Part shown: positions 22,152 to 30,687 of the stretch, piece by piece
Layout of the letters: every line of letters begins with the position of its first letter
Position numbering within the stretch: the stretch's first letter is position 1
DNA from: Bacillota bacterium
Lineage (GTDB): Bacteria > Bacillota > Clostridia > Peptostreptococcales > Acidaminobacteraceae
Reading direction: 5' to 3'
DNA: 33,043 nucleotides
Assembly (NCBI GenBank): GCA_024636005.1
Contig: JAGXHV010000111.1
Coordinates: 1-33,043, forward strand
Notes under the pieces: generated by a model
Told to the model about the DNA's origin: nothing
What the model saw: only the letters and a program-made list of their open reading frames with translations
Database searches by the model: none
Translations under genes and position numbers: made by a program

Positions 22152-23772
22152 GTGATCCTCCTAATATTTCTTTGGCTCTCTCTATTATTGTTTGGGCTAG
22201 GCCCATCATTTCGGAAATTCTAAGGGCTTCCTTTGGAATTTCCTTGTCGCCACTCACCTCGGTGAGTCTGTAGTCCATGTATTCATGCAAAAGGCCGATG
22301 CCCTTTTCTTTAAGTTCCGAACGAATATGCTCAAAATCGACGTCTTTAAGGCCGTTGACCTGATAATGTGAAAGGTCCGGCCCTTGAGTGAGACCATCGT
22401 AGTGGGTGGTGATCAGTGTTTTACTCATTCCGCCCTGAAGGTGCTCAATCAGTGCTTTCGATATGGCATACCCCTCTTTGGGATTGGTGCCTCTTGCGAG
22501 TTCGTCGATCAGAATGAGTCCTCTGTCCGAGATACGCCTGATGACCTCACCGATTTCCACGATTTCAGCGCCAAAAGTGCTGAGCCCCATATCTATGGAT
22601 TGTGAGTCTCCAACTGAGATAAATAAGAAGTCAAGAGGGTAAAGTGTTGCCTGTTTACAGGGCACGAAAAAGCCATAATGTGCCATGGCAATCACCTGTC
22701 CGATCATTCGGAGCGACACTGTTTTTCCGCCCATATTGGCACCGGTGATGAGTGTCACAGACTTGTGAATATCGATGTCAATAGGTGTGAACGACTTTCC
22801 TACCCGGTCCAGACTGTATGCGACTTTCAGGTGTCTTCCGGAGGTAATGGAGAGATTGCCTTCACTCTCGAATTTCGGTCTGACACAATGGAACGCTACC
22901 GCGAATTGCCCTTTGGCAATCAGCAGATCCACTTGTCCGATATGAGCACAGTTGGCTCTGAGCATTTTCAGATGCTTGCCAAGCTGCACTGTCAGCCATG
23001 TCCTGACCTTGTATTCTGCCTCTTCCTCCTCAATCAGCAGCTGATCATGCCGCTCCTGGTATTTGGAATCGGGCTTAATCCGGAAAAGACTGTAAAGGGG
23101 AATATCCATCCGATAACTCAAATGCGGATGATGCTTCGCCTTTTCAATATTTTCACGATCGATTTGCTGAATTCTAACTTCTCCGTTTGCACTCAACTTA
23201 AAACCTTCGGTCTCAATCTGCTCGGCGATTCGCTTTTTCTGCCTCTTGATTTCCGTTTCCGTTTCAAGTAAGCTGGCACGAATGGTTTCAAGTTCCGCAG
23301 AATAAGTGCTATAGATATAAAAGGTACCGACTCCTGAATTCTCGGGGTCAAGCAGCGCCATAACGGGATCTGTGGAATGCAGCAGGAAATCTCCTACGGT
23401 CTTTTCCCATCTGAGTTTTTCCATCATGGCTTTGACTTTTGCCATGTTCATAACCAGATGCTTGATTTCAAAGAGTTCAGTGACGGAGAGTGTATCCTCT
23501 GCTTCGATGCGGTCAAAGGTGTTTGCCAGTTGTTTGATCTCTTTGAGAATCGATTTGAGTTCCAGTACATCGTGCCTTTTGTTTTCCAGTCTTTCCATGA
23601 TGCGTTCGGTCAGATCGAAGCTGTGACCCAGCTCTTTAAGGTTTGATGCGCCGCGGGGTATGATACTTTTTTTGGCGCTTTCCCCGTATGGTGTCACCAC
23701 CTGTAGCCGATCGAAAACGAAGCCCAGATCGAGATCCGAGAAATTCTTTTTGCTGAGAAAGTCCTGCTTCAT
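22129..23772 (-). CDS. kamC: MutS-like ATPase of the kam operon
   Basis: 547 residues from ATG 23772, one base after the kamB stop, with GGAAGGGG just upstream. A longer frame to 23853 would overlap kamB and has no site. The C-terminal half is a MutS-type ABC ATPase: Walker A GANMGGKT (344-351), Walker B LILIDE followed by LARGTNP (419-428), and ITTHYD as switch. The N-terminal half is helical, like the MutS core/lever, but without the mismatch-binding domain. It is standard in lysine-fermentation clusters beside the 5,6-aminomutase genes. A role in reactivating the B12 enzyme together with KamB has been proposed; a DNA-repair role is unlikely given the context. Confidence 0.9.
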   Translation of the reverse strand: MKQDFLSKKNFSDLDLGFVFDRLQVVTPYGESAKKSIIPRGASNLKELGHSFDLTERIMERLENKRHDVLELKSILKEIKQLANTFDRIEAEDTLSVTELFEIKHLVMNMAKVKAMMEKLRWEKTVGDFLLHSTDPVMALLDPENSGVGTFYIYSTYSAELETIRASLLETETEIKRQKKRIAEQIETEGFKLSANGEVRIQQIDRENIEKAKHHPHLSYRMDIPLYSLFRIKPDSKYQERHDQLLIEEEEAEYKVRTWLTVQLGKHLKMLRANCAHIGQVDLLIAKGQFAVAFHCVRPKFESEGNLSITSGRHLKVAYSLDRVGKSFTPIDIDIHKSVTLITGANMGGKTVSLRMIGQVIAMAHYGFFVPCKQATLYPLDFLFISVGDSQSIDMGLSTFGAEIVEIGEVIRRISDRGLILIDELARGTNPKEGYAISKALIEHLQGGMSKTLITTHYDGLTQGPDLSHYQVNGLKDVDFEHIRSELKEKGIGLLHEYMDYRLTEVSGDKEIPKEALRISEMMGLAQTIIERAKEILGGSHDEQIKS

Positions 23773-23773
23773 T

Positions 23774-24808
23774 TTATACCCCTTCCAAAACGTCGACGAT
23801 TGGAACGCCACTAATGCGCTTAGCGAGAGCTGCTTTGAAAATCGCCCTATCATAAAAATAGCCGGCAGGAGCGTATGGGTTGACGGTTACAGCGAGGAGC
23901 CTGATGCCGTAACGCACTTTGATGTCAACGCCGATTCGCATGAAATACTGCCAGTCACTGTGTTCGATAAATATTTTTGTGGCATCGCCTACTACAAATT
24001 GAGTATTCTTATAATAATGTGATGTGTGTACGATTTCCATGATGGTTTTTGTGGTAAGCGCGCCCGGAAATAACAGGGCGCGAGTGTTTTCGTCTATGAG
24101 TTCTCCAATGGAGCGGCCCGCGTTCAGGGCGGTTCTAAAACCGTCCATGACCACGGCAGATCCATCTGAATCAATGATTACTACGTTTTTGGTCTCTTCG
24201 GCGACCTCCCAAAGTCTTAAACTGCTCTCATCAATATCATGAGACAGAGCGAAGAGTGATGCACGGTGAGCAGTTTTTGCAACGGCCCTCGCCATATCGC
24301 GACTGAGCACTGCGCCGGTTGCCAGGACGCAAGCGTCTGTGATGGCGGGGGATGCGGAAGACGATCTGTCCAGTGCCCCATCCACCAGCACGTAGCCGGC
24401 GCCTTTTTCAAGCATTTTTTCCGAAACTGCGTTAACCGCAAGGTTGGTCGAAGGACCTCCAATTTGTACATAGCCATCGTTGAGTGTCCGTCCGATGATG
24501 ACTCTGCCCATTGCCGTATGATGTTCTGTGACCTCTTCTACCGCCATTTTTGCCTCAGAGAGGTTGAATAGCATTTCTGCAGTGGCGATGTAAGTTCCCT
24601 TTTTCACATAAATCATTGGCTTGTCAGTTTTGGTCACGATGTCCTGGCGCTCGCCGTCCCTCCCAATGGACGTGAGGCCAAAGGATACATTTTCTGCATC
24701 AAGCTCCTCAATGAGGTGGTTGAGTGTGACCGTTTTACCGGCATTCTTAGCCATTCCAACGATTGAAATGATGCGATATTGATTTTCAAAAAGTGGAAAT
24801 AGCCTCAT
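23774..24808 (-). CDS. kamB: P-loop ATPase of the kam operon
   Basis: 344 residues. Residues 12-40 hold IISIVGMAKNAGKTVTLNHL with the P-loop GMAKNAGKT (18-26). An acidic strand YVLVDGALDR follows further on as a likely Walker B, and YVQIGGPSTN lies between. The C-terminal half is alpha/beta without known motifs. It is cytoplasmic, with no signal peptide. KamB is found only in kam clusters next to the MutS-like KamC, and the pair is proposed to serve the 5,6-aminomutase, for example by exchanging damaged cobalamin. The gene is tightly linked to kamC (one base apart) and 53 bases after kamA. Function rests on gene context. Confidence 0.88.
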   Translation of the reverse strand: MRLFPLFENQYRIISIVGMAKNAGKTVTLNHLIEELDAENVSFGLTSIGRDGERQDIVTKTDKPMIYVKKGTYIATAEMLFNLSEAKMAVEEVTEHHTAMGRVIIGRTLNDGYVQIGGPSTNLAVNAVSEKMLEKGAGYVLVDGALDRSSSASPAITDACVLATGAVLSRDMARAVAKTAHRASLFALSHDIDESSLRLWEVAEETKNVVIIDSDGSAVVMDGFRTALNAGRSIGELIDENTRALLFPGALTTKTIMEIVHTSHYYKNTQFVVGDATKIFIEHSDWQYFMRIGVDIKVRYGIRLLAVTVNPYAPAGYFYDRAIFKAALAKRISGVPIVDVLEGV

Positions 24809-24861
24809 GATGTCCTCCGATTGCCTTTGCTTTCATTCCTTATCTAGTGTCTGTTTTCTCT

Positions 24862-26124
24862 CTATTCTTCTTCGTGATTTGATCTCATTGTTCTTTCGAG
24901 TGATTTTAGTTCGATGTTCACACGGTTGCCTTGTAAAAGTCCGCCAACGCCTGCAGTCTTGTGAGATTTTTGAGCTTCAGTTTCCACTGCGCCTTCAGTT
25001 TCGAAGTCGTATGAATGTGGTTGAGTGTAAGTTGTGATGACGCCTTCGTAGTTTCTGAGGATTACTTTCTCAGGTGATTGTGAAATCATGTACTGTGGCA
25101 TTACAGGAATCTTTCCGCCGCCGCCCGGTGCGTCAACTACGAATGTAGGGATGCAGTATCCAGAGGTGTGGCCACGTAAACCTTCTATGATCTCGATGCC
25201 TTTTGATACAGGAGTTCTGAAGTGCTCAATACCTGTAGAAAGGTCACATTGGTAAATGTAGTATGGTCTGACGCGCATCATGACGAGGTCGTGTACAAGG
25301 TCTCTCATGATATGAACGCTGTCGTTGATGCCTTTCAACAGAACGGATTGGTTACCAAGTGGTATTCCTGCGTCTGCCATTAGAGCACATGCTTTTTTGG
25401 TTTCAGGTGTCACTTCTTTGGAATGGTTGAAGTGAGTGTTGAGCCAAATTGGATGGTATTTTTTAAGCATGTTCACGAGTTCTGGTGTGATTCTTTGTGG
25501 ACATACTACAGGAGTTCTTGAACCGATTCTGATGATCTCAACATGTGGAATCTCTCTGAGTTTGCTGATGATGTACTCGAGTAGGTCATCAGAAACCAGT
25601 AATGCGTCACCACCTGATAAAAGAACGTCACGAACAACTGGAGTGTTTCTGATGTACTCGATCGCAGCGTTAATTCTATCTCTTGGAACGCCACCATCAT
25701 TGTGTCCGGCGAATCTTCTTCTTGTACAGTGACGGCAGTACATTGAGCACATGTCAGTGATGAGGAAAAGGACTCTGTCAGGATATCTGTGTGTGATGCC
25801 TGGAACTGGAGAATCCGCATCTTCGTGAAGTGGATCATCCATGTCAGCAGCACTGAAATATGTTTCTTGTATGGTTGGAACTGCTTGCATTCTCACTGGA
25901 CATTTTGGATCGTCTTTGTCCATTAAGAGTGCGTAATAAGGTGTGATGCCCATTCTGAGGATCTCAAGCGATTTCTTGATGCCTTCTTCCTCTTTTTCTG
26001 TAAGGTTGATCACTAATTTGAGAGCGTCAACTGTCGTAATGCGGTTTTTGACTTGCCACTCCCAAGAATCCCACTCTGTTTGTGTTACGTTTTTCCACAT
26101 TTCAATTTCTGTATAGTGTCTCAT
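24862..26124 (-). CDS. kamA: L-lysine 2,3-aminomutase (radical SAM)
   Basis: 420 residues from ATG 26124 behind AAAGGGG. It converts L-lysine to L-beta-lysine, the first step of lysine fermentation, using a [4Fe-4S] cluster, S-adenosylmethionine and PLP. The cluster motif is CSMYCRHC with Cys126, Cys130 and Cys133. GGDALLVSD follows as the SAM-binding GGD. Lys338 in [10 protein letters not shown] is the PLP lysine, and Asp294 and Asp331 match the two acids that hold the substrate's epsilon-amino group, which marks a true lysine enzyme and not a glutamate or EpmB relative. Length equals the clostridial enzyme. It lies second in the operon, 26 bases after kdd. Confidence 0.97.
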   Translation of the reverse strand: MRHYTEIEMWKNVTQTEWDSWEWQVKNRITTVDALKLVINLTEKEEEGIKKSLEILRMGITPYYALLMDKDDPKCPVRMQAVPTIQETYFSAADMDDPLHEDADSPVPGITHRYPDRVLFLITDMCSMYCRHCTRRRFAGHNDGGVPRDRINAAIEYIRNTPVVRDVLLSGGDALLVSDDLLEYIISKLREIPHVEIIRIGSRTPVVCPQRITPELVNMLKKYHPIWLNTHFNHSKEVTPETKKACALMADAGIPLGNQSVLLKGINDSVHIMRDLVHDLVMMRVRPYYIYQCDLSTGIEHFRTPVSKGIEIIEGLRGHTSGYCIPTFVVDAPGGGGKIPVMPQYMISQSPEKVILRNYEGVITTYTQPHSYDFETEGAVETEAQKSHKTAGVGGLLQGNRVNIELKSLERTMRSNHEEE

Positions 26125-26150
26125 TAAAGTACCCCTTTCAAAATTTTATA

Positions 26151-27188
26151 TTACGCGTAAAGCGTTTCGTAAATATCACGCAGTGTCTTACTTTCTCTCA
26201 TGATTTGAAGTGTGATTTCAGCATGACCTTTTGTGTAACCATTGCCGACGATCATTGTAACGTCCTTGCCTACACCTTCTGCGCCGAGTGCCGCTTTTGT
26301 GAAGCTTGTCGCCATACTGAAGAAGTAAACCATGCCGTCGTCTTTTGTGGCGAGGATGGAGGACATTTCAGTGTTTGGAACGTTGACGCAGTTGATGACG
26401 AGATCACACATTTTATCACTTGTTATTGCGCTGATTTTTTCTAGAACTTCTACAGCGTTTGTCGCATCTGCCACCACGAAGTGATCCGAGAGACCTGCGT
26501 TCATGACGCGGTCTTTTGCATGGTCATTGTGCTGAAGACAGATAACTTTTCCTGTGACGCCAGCGCGTTTTTTCGCTTCATAAAGACAAAGCATTCCCGA
26601 TTTTCCAGCGCCGCCGATAACGAGTACTGTGTCACCAGGCTTGACGAGTTTTGCTGTTTGTGCTGGCGCACCAGCTACGTCAAGTACTGAAAGAGCGAGA
26701 TTTTCTGGAATATCTGATGGAATTTTCGCATAAAGGCCGCTTTCGAATAAAATGGCTTTACCTTTGATGTCCACTTGGTCGATATTGATTCTGATTTCTA
26801 AGATTTCATCAATCACGAGCGGTGTCAATGAAAGTGAAACGAGTGTCGCGATTTTGTCGCCGACTTTAAGGTCTATCTTACCTTCGAGTGCAGGACCGAT
26901 TTTCTCCACTGTACCGATGAGCATGCCACCCGATCCTGTTACAGGATTTTTGTGCTTTCCATATTTGCTGACGATACCAAGCATGATTTCTCTGATCTTT
27001 GCTTCGTCGCCATGAGCTTCTTGTTTGATTTGTGTGAACGATGCAGAATCGATATTGAGTGTTTGTACGTCGATCAAGATTTCATTATCATAGATTTCCA
27101 TGTCGTTTGAAATGATTTCAGCCGGCTGTGGTAAAATACCTTCTGGCTGGATTACACGATGTGTTCCGAATTTGCTACCTTTTTTCAT
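26151..27188 (-). CDS. kdd: L-erythro-3,5-diaminohexanoate dehydrogenase
   Basis: 345 residues from ATG 27188 with GGGAGG eight bases upstream. It oxidises 3,5-diaminohexanoate, the product of KamDE, to 5-amino-3-oxohexanoate with NAD(P)+. The protein has a GroES-like N-terminal domain (TGSGGMLIGTVEKIG, LKVGDKIATLVSL) and a Rossmann fold with TVLVIGGAGKSG (glycine motif 192-198). No zinc-ligand set of ordinary alcohol dehydrogenases is seen, as expected for Kdd. It is the first gene after the sigma-54 promoter. In many clusters kdd comes after kamE, so the order here is different. The next pathway gene, kce, is not in the window. Confidence 0.94.
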   Translation of the reverse strand: MKKGSKFGTHRVIQPEGILPQPAEIISNDMEIYDNEILIDVQTLNIDSASFTQIKQEAHGDEAKIREIMLGIVSKYGKHKNPVTGSGGMLIGTVEKIGPALEGKIDLKVGDKIATLVSLSLTPLVIDEILEIRINIDQVDIKGKAILFESGLYAKIPSDIPENLALSVLDVAGAPAQTAKLVKPGDTVLVIGGAGKSGMLCLYEAKKRAGVTGKVICLQHNDHAKDRVMNAGLSDHFVVADATNAVEVLEKISAITSDKMCDLVINCVNVPNTEMSSILATKDDGMVYFFSMATSFTKAALGAEGVGKDVTMIVGNGYTKGHAEITLQIMRESKTLRDIYETLYA

Positions 27189-27236
27189 TGTAGATGCCTC
27201 CCACCTTGTATAAGTTTATCTCACTTCACTATAAGG

Positions 27237-27252
27237 TGCAAGTTCTGTGCCA
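27237..27252 (-). promoter_or_regulatory. Sigma-54 promoter of the kdd-kam operon
   Basis: On the minus strand TGGCACA-GAAC-TTGCA matches the -24/-12 consensus TGGCACG-N4-TTGCW at all but one position, with correct GG-to-GC spacing. Transcription should start near 27226, about 38 bases before the kdd ATG. It is the only good promoter seen for the six-gene operon and lies downstream of a sigma-54 activator gene. Confidence 0.88.
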
Positions 27253-27344
27253 AACCTTTAACAATGCGGCATTTTATTAATCGACTATATATTGTGGTTT
27301 CGATTTCGAGATATACAATATACAATTATGACACAATTTGTTGG

Positions 27345-27360
27345 TGCCGAATTTTCGGCA
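27345..27360. promoter_or_regulatory. Palindromic enhancer site for the sigma-54 activator, site 1
   Basis: TGCCGAA-TT-TTCGGCA, a perfect 7-bp dyad centred about 100 bases upstream of the -24 box and 127 from the likely start. This is the usual position of an upstream activating sequence. Two imperfect copies lie before the activator gene itself. Confidence 0.7.
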
Positions 27361-27369
27361 TTTCAGAAT

Positions 27370-27404
27370 AAAAAAAACCTGGTGGCATGTAACCGACCAT
27401 CAGG
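27370..27404 (-). terminator. Terminator of the activator gene
   Basis: On the minus strand CCTGATGG pairs with CCACCAGG (one mismatch), followed by eight T. It separates the activator transcript from the kam promoter region. Confidence 0.75.
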
Positions 27405-27418
27405 GGTGTCAATAAACA

Positions 27419-28855
27419 TCAAAGATTATACTTCTTAAGCTTGTACTGAAGCGTCTGTCTGGGTATTCCCAGTACTTTAGCCGTTTGTGTGATGTTGTGG
27501 AAACTGTCTTCATAAGCTTTTTCAATCGCTCTTTTCTCAGCTTCTTCCACAATCTGGTTGAGATTGAAGTTCTCACTTGTTTCTGGTTGGTGCTTTTCTG
27601 TAATCGATTCGTGGATTTCGTGCTCAACATGCAACTTGTAATAGCTTTTGAGATTTGGAGGCAAGTCCATGAATTCTATGATATTGCCTTCCGCAAAATT
27701 CACAGCACCTTCGATCACGTGTTCAAGTTCCCTCACGTTGCCTTCCCAACTGTAGTTTAAAAACAGGCGCATGACTTCCTCTGAGATGCCTTTAAAGTTC
27801 CTGTAGAGCTGGTTGTTGTATTTGTCGATGAAGAATTTTGTGAGTAAAGGGATATCCTCTTTTCTGTCGGAAAGCTTTGGAATCCACAGTGTGACCGTGT
27901 TCAATCTGTAATAGAGGTCTCTTCGAATGAGGCCATTTTCAATGGCGATGTTGGGATCGATATTGGTGGCTGCGATGATCCGCACGTCCACCCGGTGTTC
28001 CTTCGTATCCCCAACACGTCTGATGATGCCATCTTGAAGCACGCGGAGCAATTTGGCTTGAAGCTCTTGTGGCATGGAGTTGATCTCATCGAGAAACAGC
28101 GTTCCAGAGTCAGCCAGTTCAAAAAGCCCTTTTCTATCCACAGCGCCTGTAAAACCGCCTTTGACCGTACCGAAGAGTATGCCTTCGAGAAGTGATGATG
28201 GCAGTGCTGCACAGTTTTGAGCAATGAAAGGTCTGTTTTTCCGTTTGCTGCTGTTGTGAATCGCCTGAGTCAAAAGTTCCTTTCCGGTACCCGTCTCACC
28301 ATAAATGAGGACTGGAATTTCCGTACGAGCAGCTTTCATGGCGACGGCTTTCACGCGGTTGAATTCAGAGTGACTCGTGATGATGTCTTCAAAATTGAAA
28401 ACGGCGACATCGGTTCTAGTTGCTCTATCTCTTACGGTGGAATCTCCCCCTTGGACCATGGATTGCAGGTCGATATAGCGCTCGGAGAGCTCTTTGTATG
28501 GGGTGATGTTTCTCGAGATTTCTATAGCACCTTCTATATGCCCATTGTTCAGGATTGGAAGTGTGCTGTTGATGGTGGCGATCATTTTGCCTTTGTATGT
28601 ACGATAAGTCTGCTCGCGATTGAAGATCGGAGTCTTCGTCGCAAGGACTTTAAGCAGAGTGCTTTCCTCCTCTTTGAGGGATGGATAGATCTCTGTTATG
28701 TGTTTGCCTATGGAGTCGGAGATGTTGATGTCATCGAGCATTGCGGAGTTTCTGTTGCAATAGACGAGGTTCCCTTTTTCATCGACGATTTGTACACCGT
28801 CACTGATGTATTCCAGCATGAATTTTACGTGGTCAAGTGTTAAAAAAGGATGCAT
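27419..28855 (-). CDS. PAS-containing sigma-54 activator of the kam operon
   Basis: 478 residues from ATG 28855 behind GGAGGAG. A PAS domain (about 10-120, ISDGVQIVDEKGNLVYCNR) is the likely sensor. The AAA+ core (about 155-390) has Walker A GETGTGKE (186-193), GGFTGA (233-238) as the GAFTGA sigma-54 contact loop with one Ala-to-Gly change, and Walker B GTLFLDEI. The C-terminal Fis-type helix-turn-helix is NITQTAKVLGIPRQTLQYKL. The gene lies just upstream of the sigma-54 promoter of kdd-kam with a dyad between them. It therefore most likely activates lysine fermentation in response to lysine or a metabolite. The signal is inferred; the protein type is certain. No receiver domain is present. 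Confidence 0.92.
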   Translation of the reverse strand: MHPFLTLDHVKFMLEYISDGVQIVDEKGNLVYCNRNSAMLDDINISDSIGKHITEIYPSLKEEESTLLKVLATKTPIFNREQTYRTYKGKMIATINSTLPILNNGHIEGAIEISRNITPYKELSERYIDLQSMVQGGDSTVRDRATRTDVAVFNFEDIITSHSEFNRVKAVAMKAARTEIPVLIYGETGTGKELLTQAIHNSSKRKNRPFIAQNCAALPSSLLEGILFGTVKGGFTGAVDRKGLFELADSGTLFLDEINSMPQELQAKLLRVLQDGIIRRVGDTKEHRVDVRIIAATNIDPNIAIENGLIRRDLYYRLNTVTLWIPKLSDRKEDIPLLTKFFIDKYNNQLYRNFKGISEEVMRLFLNYSWEGNVRELEHVIEGAVNFAEGNIIEFMDLPPNLKSYYKLHVEHEIHESITEKHQPETSENFNLNQIVEEAEKRAIEKAYEDSFHNITQTAKVLGIPRQTLQYKLKKYNL

Positions 28856-28873
28856 ATCGATTTTTCTCCTCCA

Positions 28874-28907
28874 TGCCTAATTTTGGGCGTGTGCCGAATT
28901 TCAGGCG
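28874..28907. promoter_or_regulatory. Paired activator-site copies (sites 2 and 3) before the activator gene
   Basis: TGCCTAATTTTGGGCG (28874-28889) and TGCCGAATTTCAGGCG (28892-28907) resemble the dyad at 27345 and lie 18 bp apart, centre to centre, filling most of the 52-bp gap before the activator's ATG. The activator may bind here to regulate its own gene. Confidence 0.55.
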
Positions 28908-29612
28908 CTAAAGTACGACACCTTTTCCGTAATCTTTTGCGAGCTTCAATTTTTCATAAGCCAGCAAAAGCAATTTTTCTTCAGATAGCCAGCGGTCGAT
29001 CGGAAGGACGACAAATCTGCACGTGACTCTATCTTCAATTTGAAATGGAATCTCTTCCACTTTCTTTTTTAGCTTTGAAGCAAATTTATAGGCGTAATTT
29101 TTGTCCTTGCCCGAAAACATGACAGCAAAAGTATCGCCTTTGATCCGTGCGAGCTGGTCGCCTTTTTCAATCATCAGTTTCGTGAGCAAAATCAGTTCGA
29201 TGATCACCTGATCTCCAACATCATACCCATACTTTTTGTTGATGTGCCCAAGGTCGTCCACATCAAAAAAAAGTATGGAGGAGTCGTTCATTTGCTTCGA
29301 ATTGCTTTCAATTTCAAGAGACAGAATGCTCTTGAGTTTCTCCTCTGTATTGATGAGGACGAGTTCGCCATTGATCAAAGTTTCCTTTTTGACAAGCGAC
29401 TTAAGTTGTCTAGCTGTTTTTTTAGTGAAATTGCGATAATAATGATATCCGACGCTCATGACTGTCATCGTATAAATGACGCTCACAATGTAAAAAGCCA
29501 TATAATCATCGCGTTCTAAAAGTAACATGGCCACCACTGGAATCAGACTAATGATCAGACTTAAAAACACAAGTCTGAAAAGCAGCAACCTGTTGTCGTT
29601 TTTCACATTCAA
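28908..29612 (-). CDS. Membrane protein with degenerate GGDEF domain
   Basis: 234 residues starting with TTG at 29612, seven bases after GAGGAG; this start overlaps the stop of the DUF1934 gene (TTGA). Two membrane spans (about 9-31 and 37-56) are followed by a short linker and a GGDEF fold (about 85-234). The first motif reads FFDVDDLGHINKKYGYDVGD, keeping the first acids but lacking the usual FK. The signature is RIKGDTF instead of R-x-GGDEF, with Thr in place of the key acidic residue. Diguanylate cyclase activity is therefore doubtful, and it may bind nucleotide as a sensor. It lies directly upstream of the kam activator, as part of the same run of overlapping genes. Confidence 0.85.
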   Translation of the reverse strand: MNVKNDNRLLLFRLVFLSLIISLIPVVAMLLLERDDYMAFYIVSVIYTMTVMSVGYHYYRNFTKKTARQLKSLVKKETLINGELVLINTEEKLKSILSLEIESNSKQMNDSSILFFDVDDLGHINKKYGYDVGDQVIIELILLTKLMIEKGDQLARIKGDTFAVMFSGKDKNYAYKFASKLKKKVEEIPFQIEDRVTCRFVVLPIDRWLSEEKLLLLAYEKLKLAKDYGKGVVL

Positions 29613-30019
29613 TTTTTTATCTCCTCTATTTCAATGGAAACTTCAGTTTGAGCACCATCACCTTCAATAACGAGTTGGTACCTCAATTGAATTTGGATGC
29701 CATCTGCATCTTTCCAGTGAATCTGTTTGCCAATAGTATGCATTACAAAAATCCCATACTGCGTCCTATAAATGTTCTCGACACTCTCATCCATCACTAT
29801 GTTGAGGTTGCTGTTCACGCTGCCATAACGTTTGATATCAACTTTTTCACCATCGTAGATGAGAAGGGTTTTTGTGCCTTCCAGACCACTGAGCTCGCTT
29901 TCGTCGTACATCAAAAATGACTTTTGGGATTTGTTTTGGTATGTTGCCTCTGTAAAAAGAGTCATTTCATTGACTTCACCCTCAGAGTCCTTAATTCTGG
30001 ATATGATCTTTACATTCAT
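29609..30019 (-). CDS. DUF1934 (YwiB-like) protein
   Basis: 136 residues. I choose ATG 30019, which overlaps the GntR stop as ATGA; a GTG four codons earlier is possible. The sequence is a run of beta strands with short turns (MTLFTEATYQ, KSFLMYDESELSGLEGTKT, VDIKRYGSV, IQLRYQLVI, TEVSIEIEEI), the calycin-like small barrel of the DUF1934 family, with the typical length of about 140. Its biochemical role is unknown. The tight overlap with both neighbours indicates translational coupling in the ispE-to-activator operon. Confidence 0.85.
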   Translation of the reverse strand: MNVKIISRIKDSEGEVNEMTLFTEATYQNKSQKSFLMYDESELSGLEGTKTLLIYDGEKVDIKRYGSVNSNLNIVMDESVENIYRTQYGIFVMHTIGKQIHWKDADGIQIQLRYQLVIEGDGAQTEVSIEIEEIKN

Positions 30020-30687
30020 TCCGCGATCCACTTATTGACGAGTTCACGAATGCTCTCCACGTGATTTTCAGCTTCTTCTTTGGCTCTACCTGAGTCGCAT
30101 TTCAAAATGGCATCGAAGATTCTTCCATGTGATTCTTGAATCTCTTTGAAATTATTGAATTCACTGAAGTAGATCAGTCTGAATCGTTGGAATTGATCGT
30201 GAAGGTCATAGATGATATTGATGAGTCTTTGGTTCTTGGTGGCTTTGAAAATCAAAGAGTGGAATTCATTGTCACTTTCAATCATGCTCTTCTTGTCCAT
30301 CTTAGCGAGGGATAAGTTAAATGATTCGACGACATTGCTCATCGCTTCCTTTTCTTCATCGTTCATTCTTTCGGCGGCGAGTGCGGCGGCAAAGCCTTCA
30401 AGTTCCTTTCGGATTTCAAGGACTTCCAGGATATCATTTTTCGTAAGATCCGCGACATATGCGCCTTTTCTAGGAATCATGATGACAAAACTTTCCTTCT
30501 CCAGTTTTCTGATCGCTTCTCTTACAGGAGTTCTGCTGACCCCTAGTTGGTCGGCGATGGTGACTTCCATCAGTCTTTCTCCAGGTTTGAGTTCACCGCT
30601 CAAAATGGCGTTTCTCAAATATTCAAATACTACTTCTCCAAGTGGTTTGTAATTTCTAATCTCCAATTTGTCAAATTTTACGCTCAT
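30016..30687 (-). CDS. GntR-family regulator, FadR/FCD type
   Basis: 223 residues from ATG 30687, four to five bases after AGGAGGT; an ATG at 30705 lies before that site and is rejected. Residues about 10-75 form the winged helix (YLRNAILSGELKPGERLMEV, LGVSRTPVREAIRKLE). The C-terminal FCD helical bundle has the metal/ligand set Asp and His in DNEFHSLIF, His in ESHGRIF and His in ENHVESI. Such proteins usually sense small organic acids or amino-acid metabolites. The start overlaps ispE by 17 bases. Its target is not clear; the kam genes downstream are one possibility. Confidence 0.9.
   Translation of the reverse strand: MSVKFDKLEIRNYKPLGEVVFEYLRNAILSGELKPGERLMEVTIADQLGVSRTPVREAIRKLEKESFVIMIPRKGAYVADLTKNDILEVLEIRKELEGFAAALAAERMNDEEKEAMSNVVESFNLSLAKMDKKSMIESDNEFHSLIFKATKNQRLINIIYDLHDQFQRFRLIYFSEFNNFKEIQESHGRIFDAILKCDSGRAKEEAENHVESIRELVNKWIAE

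Noticed and set aside
22129-23853. Longer kamC start at 23853
   Set aside because: The extra 27 residues overlap kamB, have no family likeness, and the ATG at 23772 has a strong ribosome site one base after the kamB stop.
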